Assembly (NCBI RefSeq): GCF_012927305.1 | Contig: NZ_JABBGH010000003.1 | Location: forward strand, 992,001 to 1,056,000 | DNA length: 64,000 nucleotides | Direction: 5' to 3' | Source of the DNA: Hymenobacter polaris | Lineage (GTDB): Bacteria; Bacteroidota; Bacteroidia; Cytophagales; Hymenobacteraceae | Shown here: in pieces, positions 1 to 6,679 of the stretch | Numbering within the stretch: position 1 is the stretch's first letter | How the letters are laid out: the number at the start of each line of letters is the position of its first letter | Made by a program: the position numbers and the translations under genes | The notes under the pieces: model-generated | The model's database searches: none | Told to the model about the DNA's origin: nothing | The model's input: the letters and a program-made list of their open reading frames with translations, nothing else

Positions 1-159
1 GGCTCGGACCACGCCGCCAGCGTGGAGCCGGGCGGCATGGCCAAGATGGTGCGCGACATCCGCGACACCGAAGCGGCCCTGGGCGACGGCGTGAAGGTGG
101 TGTACGAGAGCGAGAAGGAGCCCCTGCGCCGCCTGCGCCGCGAGGTAACCGCCGCCTAG
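1..159 (+). CDS. NeuB-family N-acetylneuraminate synthase-like protein, C-terminal fragment
   Basis: Only the last 52 residues lie in the window; the gene begins upstream. The fragment starts at SDHAASVEPGGMAKMVRDIR and continues with an E-x-ALGDG stretch. This is the end of the TIM barrel in sialic/pseudaminic/legionaminic acid synthases (NeuB, PseI), which condense phosphoenolpyruvate with an amino sugar. Many NeuB proteins carry an antifreeze-like SAF domain after this point; here the protein stops about 20 residues later, so it belongs to a shorter SAF-less form or is truncated. The exact sugar cannot be told from this fragment. Confidence 0.7.
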   Translation, partial: GSDHAASVEPGGMAKMVRDIRDTEAALGDGVKVVYESEKEPLRRLRREVTAA

Positions 160-190
160 GTTTACCTGGCACCTGAGCTGACGCTTACCT

Positions 191-288
191 AAAAGAACGT
201 CATGCTGAGCTTGCCGAAGCATCTCTGCCGCGCCACATGGGTTGTTCGGTAGAGATGCTTCGGCAAGCTCAGTATGACGTTCTTTTTT
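191..288. repeat. Palindromic intergenic repeat, family A copy 1
   Basis: Inverted repeat with arms of about 35-40 nt built on the core GTCATGCTGAGCTTGCCGAA and its complement around a short loop. It lies between the NeuB-like gene and the VOC gene, both on the plus strand. The right arm ends in a run of T, so the RNA hairpin could act as a terminator for the NeuB-like gene. One of eight copies in the window. Confidence 0.9.
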
Positions 289-310
289 GCTATTCTGTTA
301 CCTGCATCCC

Positions 311-718
311 ATGCCCCAACACCTCGCCCTCGTTACCCTGGTCGTGCGCGACTACGACGAGGCCATTCGCTTCTATACCCAGCAATTAGGCTTCGAGCTA
401 TTGGAAGACACCCCCCTAGGCCCGGCTAAGCGCTGGGTGCGGGTGGCGCCGCCCGGCGCGGGGCCGGGAGCGTGCGGCCTGCTGCTGGCGCGGGCCGCCA
501 CGGCTGCCCAGCGCCGCAGCGTGGGCCGGCAGGCGGGCGGCCGGGTGGGCCTGTTTCTGTACACCGACGACTTCTGGCGCGACTACCACCAGCTACTGGC
601 GCGCGGCGTGGTGTTCGAAGCGCCGCCGCGCGAGGAGCCCTACGGCACCGTGGCGGTGCTGCACGACCTGTACGGCAACCGCTGGGATTTGCTGGAGCCC
701 CGCCGGGTGGCGGAGTAA
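311..718 (+). CDS. VOC (glyoxalase/bleomycin-resistance) family protein
   Basis: A 135-residue protein with one vicinal-oxygen-chelate fold. It has the usual opening beta strand (LALVTLVVRDYDEAIRFYTQ), FYTQQLGFELLEDTPLG, a central glycine/alanine-rich loop, and the C-terminal signature VAVLHDLYGNRWDLLEP. Members bind a metal and act as glyoxalase-like lyases, dioxygenases or antibiotic-binding proteins; the substrate here is unknown. The frame is open from 287, but that start lies next to repeat A1 and adds eight non-homologous residues, so the ATG at 311 is preferred. It stands alone and is probably cytoplasmic. Confidence 0.85.
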   Translation: MPQHLALVTLVVRDYDEAIRFYTQQLGFELLEDTPLGPAKRWVRVAPPGAGPGACGLLLARAATAAQRRSVGRQAGGRVGLFLYTDDFWRDYHQLLARGVVFEAPPREEPYGTVAVLHDLYGNRWDLLEPRRVAE

Positions 719-772
719 GCTGCTGCCGGCTCCGAGGTAAAGGTGACCCCTAGGGGCCGGCCACGCGCAAAA

Positions 773-804
773 GCGCCCGCCACCTTGCGGCAGCGGGCGC
801 GTTC
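773..804 (-). terminator. Probable terminator of the alkaline phosphatase gene
   Basis: GCGCCCGC (773-780) pairs with GCGGGCGC (793-800). Read on the minus strand the hairpin is followed by TTTTGCG, a weak U tract, 27 nt after the phosphatase stop codon. Confidence 0.5.
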
Positions 805-827
805 TCATAGCTCTCGGATAGAGGTGA

Positions 828-2897
828 TTACAGCTTAATAGTTTTGCGTGACAGCACCTGGCCGCCCACTTCCACGTTGGCGATGTAGAGGCCGGGGACT
901 AGGGTGGCGGCGGGCACGGTGAGGGTGTGGGTACCTGCCGGGTAGGCTTTGGCTTCCACCACCGAGGCTACTTTGCGGCCGGTTTGGTCGTAGAGCAGCA
1001 CGCTGACCGGGCCGGCGGTGGCCAGCGTAAACGAGAGGTCGAACTGCTGCTGGAACGGTACCGGGCTTAGCTGCAAGCCGCTCATTATCTCAGGATTGGC
1101 CGCGCGAGCACTTAGGGTGGTGGCGTACTGCGAAAGGCTCAGGAAGTCGGCCATGAGGGGCGTCACGGACGTGTTGTCGAGCAGGCCGCGGCCGGTGAGC
1201 TGCTGGGCGTGGGTGCCGGTGTTGTCCTCGGCACCAATCCAGATATCCTGGGGCGTGTGGTTGCCGGGGGTGCTGCCGGCCGCGCCGCCGCTGCCGTTGG
1301 TATTGGGGTTGGAGGCGTAGGCCACCACAATGCGCCGGCCGGTGGCCGAGGTGGGGCTAGGGTAGTCGCGGCCCTGGAAGCTGCTGATGGTGTAGTCGGG
1401 AAACCAGCCGTTGTTGCCGCCGTCGCCGCGCACCAGGTTGGTGGGGGTGGCGTAGCCCGCCTCGGCCACGGCCGACTTGGTAATCTGGCCGGCGTAGGTG
1501 CGGATTTTGGTGCCGTTGCGCTGGGCGTCGGCCTCGTCGTGCAGGCCCGTCACGGCAAAGCCGCCGCATTCGTGGTCGCTGCTGCTGAAGATGAGCGTCT
1601 TGCCGTTGCCGCTGTTGTTCAAGAAATTGCGGCCCTCGCCCACGGCGTAGTCGAAGCTCAGCACCTCCTTAATCATATAGTCGGAGCCGTACACGTTGGC
1701 CTGGCGGGCGGTGCTGGGGGTAGCCGCGTACACGCCCTCGCCGCCGCCCACGTAGCTGGGCTTGTCGGCATCTACCACGTACTGGTTGGTGCTGCCCGAG
1801 CCGGCCACCACCGAAATGCCACCCGAATTGGCGTGGGCCAGGTGGTCGATGCGGCCGCCCTCTACCAGCAGGAAAAAGCCTTTGCCGTTGCTCTTGGCTT
1901 GCAGCACTTGGATGGCCACGCGCGTCATGTCGGCCAGCGAGGGCTCCCAGGGCGCGTCGGTCTGGCGGTCCTGCTCGTAGTTGTTGTGCGAGGCGTTGAA
2001 GAGGCCCAGCAGCTTCTTGCCGCCCGGCCCAAACTGCGTCAGGTCGAGGCCCAGCAGGGCGTCGCGGCTGTTCACGAACTTGTAGCCCCGCTGCTTCACG
2101 GCAAAATCTACCAGGTCCACGTCGTCCACGCGCTTGCCGCGGCCTAGGGTCACGGCCGCGCCCGCCGCGTTGGTAATGGGCTGGCCGGTGGCGTTCACGA
2201 TGGCCTCGTAGGGGCTGGCCACGTTCTTGGGCAGAAACTGGCGCGAGCCGCCGCCCAGCAGCACGTCCACGTCCACGCCCACCTTGGGTGCCGGCAGCTG
2301 CCAGTCGCGGGTGGCCGAGTAGCGGTAGCTGGCCGTGGGGCTACTGTTGTAAATGGCCTCATACTCGCTTTCGGTCGAGGCAATGAACTGACTGGCAATG
2401 TAGTCCTCGAGGTCGCGGAACCAGATGTGGGTGGCAAAAGCGGCCGGCGTGGCGTGCGTGATGCGCGTAGTCGTGACCAGGCCCACGGCGTAGCCCTGCT
2501 TCTTGGCCGCCTCCAGGATGGTTTCGATGGGCTGGCTGGTGCTAGCATCCATCGAAATCACCTCGTTGTCTTGCTTGCCACGCTTGCCGCAGGCATACAC
2601 CGAGGCGCCGGGCGCCGAGTCGGTAATCCAGGAGTTGAGCGAGTGCGTGGTGACGGTGGCGTTGTATTTGAGTTTGTCGAGGGCCAGCACCTGGAAGTTA
2701 ACGTCGGTGGCGTAGCGCTTGCCGTCGCGGCCCTGGCCCATGGCCATGCGGGCGGCCGTCTTGGGCGCCAGCCCGAAGCCGTCGCCGATGTACATAATCA
2801 CGTTCCTGTTGCTGGCTGAGGCCTGGGCCCAGCCCACGGCGGGCGCGCCCAGCGCCGCCAAGCACGTTGCGCTTAGGAGTAAAGAATTGACATTCAT
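828..2897 (-). CDS. Secreted alkaline phosphatase with T9SS sorting domain
   Basis: A PhoA-family (PF00245-type) phosphomonoesterase of 689 residues that releases phosphate from organic esters outside the cell. Visible motifs: signal peptide to about residue 25 (ending GWAQA), metal-binding IGDG with Asp39, the nucleophile region ITDSAPGASVYACGKR with Ser94, GGRIDHLAHAN and SSDHECGG metal ligands, and a late GNHTPQD histidine. The last ~80 residues (LSPVPFQQQFDLSF to LSRKTIKL) form a T9SS type A sorting domain, so export across the outer membrane by the Por system is expected. The frame is open to 3026; the ATG at 2897 is chosen because it begins directly at the signal peptide. Divergent from the propeller gene at 3172. 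Confidence 0.93.
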   Translation of the reverse strand: MNVNSLLLSATCLAALGAPAVGWAQASASNRNVIMYIGDGFGLAPKTAARMAMGQGRDGKRYATDVNFQVLALDKLKYNATVTTHSLNSWITDSAPGASVYACGKRGKQDNEVISMDASTSQPIETILEAAKKQGYAVGLVTTTRITHATPAAFATHIWFRDLEDYIASQFIASTESEYEAIYNSSPTASYRYSATRDWQLPAPKVGVDVDVLLGGGSRQFLPKNVASPYEAIVNATGQPITNAAGAAVTLGRGKRVDDVDLVDFAVKQRGYKFVNSRDALLGLDLTQFGPGGKKLLGLFNASHNNYEQDRQTDAPWEPSLADMTRVAIQVLQAKSNGKGFFLLVEGGRIDHLAHANSGGISVVAGSGSTNQYVVDADKPSYVGGGEGVYAATPSTARQANVYGSDYMIKEVLSFDYAVGEGRNFLNNSGNGKTLIFSSSDHECGGFAVTGLHDEADAQRNGTKIRTYAGQITKSAVAEAGYATPTNLVRGDGGNNGWFPDYTISSFQGRDYPSPTSATGRRIVVAYASNPNTNGSGGAAGSTPGNHTPQDIWIGAEDNTGTHAQQLTGRGLLDNTSVTPLMADFLSLSQYATTLSARAANPEIMSGLQLSPVPFQQQFDLSFTLATAGPVSVLLYDQTGRKVASVVEAKAYPAGTHTLTVPAATLVPGLYIANVEVGGQVLSRKTIKL

Positions 2898-3171
2898 ATA
2901 GGTTTGGTTAGGGGAGGAGGGGTTAGCCAGTCGCAAAGGTGCCCGGCCCACATTGCCCTGAGATGTGCCATTCATGAAGTTGCTGTTAACTCGCGTGGCG
3001 GCTCTAGGGGACGCACCAGATACCAAGCTAAAGGGCAGCGGTGCGCGGGCTCACTGCCATAAGAACCAGGCGCTGCCCGGCGTGCGTAGGGACGCGGCCC
3101 CACCGCCGGATGACTTATTTGGTAACCTGGGCGTCACGCTGCCGCAATGGCGCGGCCGGTACTTTGTGGGT

Positions 3172-4215
3172 ATGCTTCGCGTGTTCTCTCCGGCCCCTGC
3201 GGCTATGTTGGTTGCTATTTGCTGGCTGCTGGGCCTAGGGCCCGCCCGCGCCCAAACCCGCTACGCCCTGCCCGAACCAGGCGGCGCGCCCGTGGCACTG
3301 CTGGCAGTTGGGAGCCATCGCTACCTCGTGGCCGAGCGCGGCGTGTACGAGCTGGCTGGCCGCCGCCTGGTGGGCCGCTACCGCAGCCCTAGTCCCATTC
3401 GCTGCGCCGTGGCCACCGACACGGCCCTGTGCCTGGGCACCGCTGCGGGCGGCGTTAGCATCAGCTGGCGGCGCTGGGCGGCGCACCCCCTAGGGCTGCC
3501 TGCCGAGGCGGCCGCCGCCCCGGTGGTGGCGCTGGCGCGCGGCGCGGCGGGCGAGCTGTGGGTGGGTGCGGCGGGCTACGGCGCCTACCGCGGCCGGCCG
3601 GGCGCCTTCGAGCCGGTGCTGCGCATACCCGGCATCAGCGCCGCCGTGGCTACCCCCGATAGCGCCGTGTGGCTGGGCACTAACCTAGGCCTGCACCGCT
3701 ACCACCGCGGCCGCTGGACGCGCTACAACGAGGAGGGCGTGGCCAACTTCGAGATACCCGACAACCTGGTGGAAAAGCTGCTGCCTGACCACGCCGGCAC
3801 CACCTGGGTGGTGATGTCGGACGCCGTGTGCGCCCTGCCGGCCGGCCCTAGGCCCCTGGAGCTGCCCACCGCCACCTACCTGGGCCGCCCCGGCAGCGAG
3901 CTGCTGGCCGCGGCCTACCTGCCCGGCGCGGGCCGCCTGTTTGCTACCAGCCTGGGGCTGCTGCTGCTGCCCGCCGCCTCGGCCGGCGAGTTTGGCAGCT
4001 TCGAGCCGGCCCCCGCTACCGACGTAGTAGCCGCTAAGCCGCTGCTGCGCCCCCTGGGGCTGCCCGGCCTGGCGGCCCCGCCCAGCATTGCGCAGCTCGA
4101 TGGCCGCCAGCGCCTGTGGCTGGCCGATGCGCAGGGGCTACTAATGCTCACGGCGCGGCAGTGGCGCCGGGCGGCGGCGGCCAGTGCGGGTCCTTTGGCG
4201 GTGGCGCGGCCCTAG
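3172..4215 (+). CDS. Exported two-component-regulator-type beta-propeller protein
   Basis: A 347-residue protein with signal peptide (cleavage near GPARA-Q) followed by blades resembling Reg_prop repeats: GELWVGAAGYGAYR, SAVWLGTNLGLHRYHRG with RWTRYNEEG, TTWVVMSDAVCALP, RLFATSLGLLLLP and QRLWLADAQGLLML. Such propellers usually form the periplasmic sensor part of hybrid two-component systems in Bacteroidota, but no membrane helix, kinase or DNA-binding domain follows, so this is a free-standing propeller of unknown ligand. The frame is open from 2965; the ATG at 3172 is chosen because the signal peptide begins there. Confidence 0.7.
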   Translation: MLRVFSPAPAAMLVAICWLLGLGPARAQTRYALPEPGGAPVALLAVGSHRYLVAERGVYELAGRRLVGRYRSPSPIRCAVATDTALCLGTAAGGVSISWRRWAAHPLGLPAEAAAAPVVALARGAAGELWVGAAGYGAYRGRPGAFEPVLRIPGISAAVATPDSAVWLGTNLGLHRYHRGRWTRYNEEGVANFEIPDNLVEKLLPDHAGTTWVVMSDAVCALPAGPRPLELPTATYLGRPGSELLAAAYLPGAGRLFATSLGLLLLPAASAGEFGSFEPAPATDVVAAKPLLRPLGLPGLAAPPSIAQLDGRQRLWLADAQGLLMLTARQWRRAAAASAGPLAVARP

Positions 4216-4224
4216 GGGGCTGAG

Positions 4225-4252
4225 TTGAGGCGGCGCCTAGTTTGTACTTTAG
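4225..4252 (+). promoter_or_regulatory. Possible promoter for the hydroxylase-transporter pair
   Basis: TTG at 4225-4227, then 17 nt, then TACTTTAG at 4245-4252, one mismatch from the Bacteroidota -7 box TAnnTTTG. It lies about 90 nt before the ATG at 4345. Confidence 0.35.
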
Positions 4253-4344
4253 TGGTAGCGAAAAGCTCCTGGGCGCCGCGCTTGGCTGAACATTCGGCCG
4301 CGGCGCGTAGTTAGGGGAGCCATCACTAGTACTAACGCTACGCT

Positions 4345-5385
4345 ATGCTGGAGTCGGTAAGCACGTTTTATCACAGCCTGGATGCGGTGGGGCGCACCAC
4401 CCTCATTACCACGCCTATTCTGCTGCTGGCCGTGGCGGTGCTGCTGGTGCTGGAGCGCAAGTTTCCGTACCGCAAGGGGCTGCCGTTTTTCCGGGAGGGG
4501 CTGTTCGTCGATTTGTTCTGGTACACGCTGGTGCAGAGCTACTTCCTGCAAATCCTGATTTTTGGGTTCATCATCGCGCCGCTGGCCGCGCACTTCGGGG
4601 CCCGGTTCCACTTCGTGAGCAGCTGGCCGGTGGTGGCGCAGGTGGGCTTCTTCGTCATCACCCACGACTTCTACATCTACTGGTTTCACCGCTTCCAGCA
4701 CAACAACGCCTTTTTCTGGCGCACCCACGAGGCGCACCACTCGGGCAAGCAGGTGGACTGGCTGGCCGGCTCGCGCTCACACTTCATGGAGATTGTTATC
4801 AATCAAACCATTGAGTTTGCGCCCATCATTCTCCTAGGGGCCAATCCGGTGGTGGTGCCCATCAAGGCGCTCATCGATGCGGTGTGGGGCATGTATATCC
4901 ACGCTAATATCGACGTGAAATCGGGTAAGCTCCAGTACGTTATCAATGGGCCCGAAATGCACCTCTGGCACCACGCCGACCACGAGGAGGTGTACTACGC
5001 CAACTTCTCCACCAAGTTCGCCGTCTGGGACTGGCTGTTTGGCACCGCCTTCCGGCCCGAAAATCGCAAGCCCGAGCGCTGGGGGCTGCCCTACGCCTTC
5101 CCCAAAGATTACTTCGGCCAGCACGTGTTCTCGGCCTATCGCTACGACGAAAAAGCCCTGGCCGAGAAGTCGGCCGCCTTTCGCTACTACCACGGCCTGC
5201 GCTGGCGGGTGCTGAGCTGGGTGGCCGGGCGCGTGCCCGCCGCCAAGCACCTGCAAGGCTGGGAAGTGCCCGAGGAAGTGGCCGAAACCGTGCCCGCCCC
5301 GCGCCCCGGCGGCAATCCCGCGCCCGAAGCGGCAGTACCTTCGGCCGCCGCTGCCGAAACTAAACAACCCGCCCACGTCGCTTGA
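4345..5385 (+). CDS. Sterol desaturase / fatty acid hydroxylase superfamily protein
   Basis: A 346-residue integral membrane di-iron oxygenase family protein. Two N-terminal membrane segments (about 20-38 and 50-75) precede the histidine clusters that bind the iron pair: HDFYIYWFHR, HNNAFFWRTHEAHH and, after two more hydrophobic segments, MHLWHHADHEE. Family members hydroxylate or desaturate sterols, fatty acids, sphingoid bases or carotenoids; the substrate here is unknown. A low-complexity Ala/Pro tail of about 45 residues follows the catalytic part. The stop codon overlaps the TTG start of the SMR-like transporter gene (TTGA overlap), so the two are almost certainly co-translated. Confidence 0.88.
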   Translation: MLESVSTFYHSLDAVGRTTLITTPILLLAVAVLLVLERKFPYRKGLPFFREGLFVDLFWYTLVQSYFLQILIFGFIIAPLAAHFGARFHFVSSWPVVAQVGFFVITHDFYIYWFHRFQHNNAFFWRTHEAHHSGKQVDWLAGSRSHFMEIVINQTIEFAPIILLGANPVVVPIKALIDAVWGMYIHANIDVKSGKLQYVINGPEMHLWHHADHEEVYYANFSTKFAVWDWLFGTAFRPENRKPERWGLPYAFPKDYFGQHVFSAYRYDEKALAEKSAAFRYYHGLRWRVLSWVAGRVPAAKHLQGWEVPEEVAETVPAPRPGGNPAPEAAVPSAAAAETKQPAHVA

Positions 5386-5813
5386 ACCTGAGCTTTAACC
5401 CCGCCTGGCTGTACTTGCTGCTCGCTTCCGTGATGGAAGTGTGCTGGAACTACAGCCTCAAGTACACGAGCATCGCCAAGCTGCGGGCGCTCGATTGGTC
5501 GCACTTCTTCGCCAGCTCGGCGGGCTGGCAAACGCTAGCGCCCGCCGTGGGCTACATTGCCTTCGGGGTGGGCAACGTCATCTTCTTCTCGAAAGCGCTG
5601 AGCGTAATACCCGCTTCCACGGCCTTCGCCATCTGGATGGGCCTGGCCCTGGTGGGTATCAAAATCGTGGATACGCTGGTGCTGAAAGAAGCCTTCCAGT
5701 GGGTGCACGTGCTCTACATCGGGTTCATCCTAGCCGGCATTATTGGCCTGAAAACCAGCTCGAAGCCCGACGCCGCACCGCAGGAAGCCGCCCAGGCCGT
5801 GCACAACCAGTAA
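5382..5813 (+). CDS. SMR/DMT-type small transporter
   Basis: 143 residues with four hydrophobic segments. The first helix has the membrane Glu19 in LLLASVMEVCWNYSLKYT, matching Glu14 of EmrE, and the third has IPASTAFAIWMGLALVG, matching the IPTGIAYAIWSG region of EmrE. It is longer than the usual ~110 residues because of an inserted loop between helices 1 and 2 (IAKLRALDWSHFFASS) and a charged tail. Family members export cationic drugs, guanidinium or polyamines, or flip lipid-linked sugars. Start: TTG at 5382, overlapping the stop of the upstream gene; the next ATG lies inside helix 1, so TTG is preferred. Coupling to the hydroxylase suggests a shared lipid or small-molecule role (inference). 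Confidence 0.8.
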   Translation: MNLSFNPAWLYLLLASVMEVCWNYSLKYTSIAKLRALDWSHFFASSAGWQTLAPAVGYIAFGVGNVIFFSKALSVIPASTAFAIWMGLALVGIKIVDTLVLKEAFQWVHVLYIGFILAGIIGLKTSSKPDAAPQEAAQAVHNQ

Positions 5814-5834
5814 CCAGCAGCCTAGAAGAGAAAA

Positions 5835-5944
5835 CGTAAACAGGCGGTCATGCTGAGCTTGCCGAAGCATCTCTACCGAACAATAGCCCTAGGGGTCGTT
5901 CGGTAGAGATGCTTCGACAAGCTCAGCATGACCGCCTGTTTACG
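5835..5944. repeat. Palindromic repeat, family A copy 2
   Basis: Arms of about 47 nt with a single mismatch (GCCGAAGC against GTCGAAGC) flank a 16-nt loop containing CCCTAGGGG. The loop is identical to that of copy 5 at 27914. It lies between the convergent transporter and YceI genes, where it would form a hairpin on either transcript. Confidence 0.92.
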
Positions 5945-5972
5945 GTCTTTAGCTATTCAGCCCTGCGCTGCC

Positions 5973-6521
5973 CTAGGCGGCAGCTACTTCGGCTTGCTTA
6001 GCCAGTTGGATGTTGAAGATGAGCTTCACATCCTCGCCCACCACAATAGCGCCGGCTTCGGTGACGCCGCCCCAGGTGAGGCCGAATTCCTTGCGGTTGA
6101 TTTTGCCGGTAGCCTCGAAGCCGGCCTTGGTGTTGCCGTAGAAGTCAACGGCCGTGCCGCCGTGCTCCACGTCGAGGGTTACGGGCTTGGTGATGCCCTT
6201 GATGGTGAGGTCGCCGCTGAGGGTATACTGCTCGTCGCCGCCTTTTTTGGTGAAGGACGTCGACTTGAATGTGATAGTCGGATACTGGCCCGCGTCGAAG
6301 AAGTCCTCGCCGCGCAGGTGCTGGTCACGCGTATCCTGGCTGGTGTTCACGCTGTCCACCTGGATGCTTACTTCCACCTGGCCGTTCTCAAAGCCGTCGC
6401 CCTCGGTTAGGGCCGAGCCAGCGAACGAGTTGAACGAGCCCGTAACGGTGGAGATAACCAGGTGCTTCACTTTAAATTGCACTTCGGAGTGCATGGGGTC
6501 GATGAGCCAGGTGGTAGCCAT
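5973..6521 (-). CDS. YceI family protein
   Basis: 182 residues matching the YceI lipocalin-like barrel: ATTWLIDPMHSEVQFKVKHL at the start, then TVTGSFNSFAG, VDSVNTSQDTRDQHLRGEDFFD, YPTITFKSTSF, LSGDLTIKGITKPVTLDVE and a final FNIQL. The family binds polyisoprenoid-like or amide lipids in a central cavity. Many homologues have a signal peptide; this one starts directly with the mature-like sequence, so a cytoplasmic location is likely. Single gene; the probable -7 box lies 50 nt upstream. Confidence 0.93.
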   Translation of the reverse strand: MATTWLIDPMHSEVQFKVKHLVISTVTGSFNSFAGSALTEGDGFENGQVEVSIQVDSVNTSQDTRDQHLRGEDFFDAGQYPTITFKSTSFTKKGGDEQYTLSGDLTIKGITKPVTLDVEHGGTAVDFYGNTKAGFEATGKINRKEFGLTWGGVTEAGAIVVGEDVKLIFNIQLAKQAEVAAA

Positions 6522-6570
6522 AGGAGAAAGTTGTTGAATGGAAAGGTGATGCCGCCGGTTGCCGGCCGCG

Positions 6571-6578
6571 CAAAGATA
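6571..6578 (-). promoter_or_regulatory. -7 box of the YceI gene promoter
   Basis: On the minus strand TATCTTTG is an exact match to TAnnTTTG and would place the transcript start about 40 nt before the ATG at 6521. No clear -33 TTG is seen at the usual distance. Confidence 0.45.
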
Positions 6579-6679
6579 AACAGTGTACCTACATTAATTG
6601 TTGCGTGGCGCTTAAAATAATTGTTAAGCCCGCCGCCGAAGCCGCCAGTACCCGCCGCCGGAGTATCTTCCGGCTACCT

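Noticed and set aside
1209..2147. Long plus-strand frame antisense to the alkaline phosphatase gene
   Set aside because: Its Ala/Gly/Val/His-rich composition is the shadow of a GC-rich gene on the other strand; no signal peptide or family motif. The same holds for many other antisense frames in the window.
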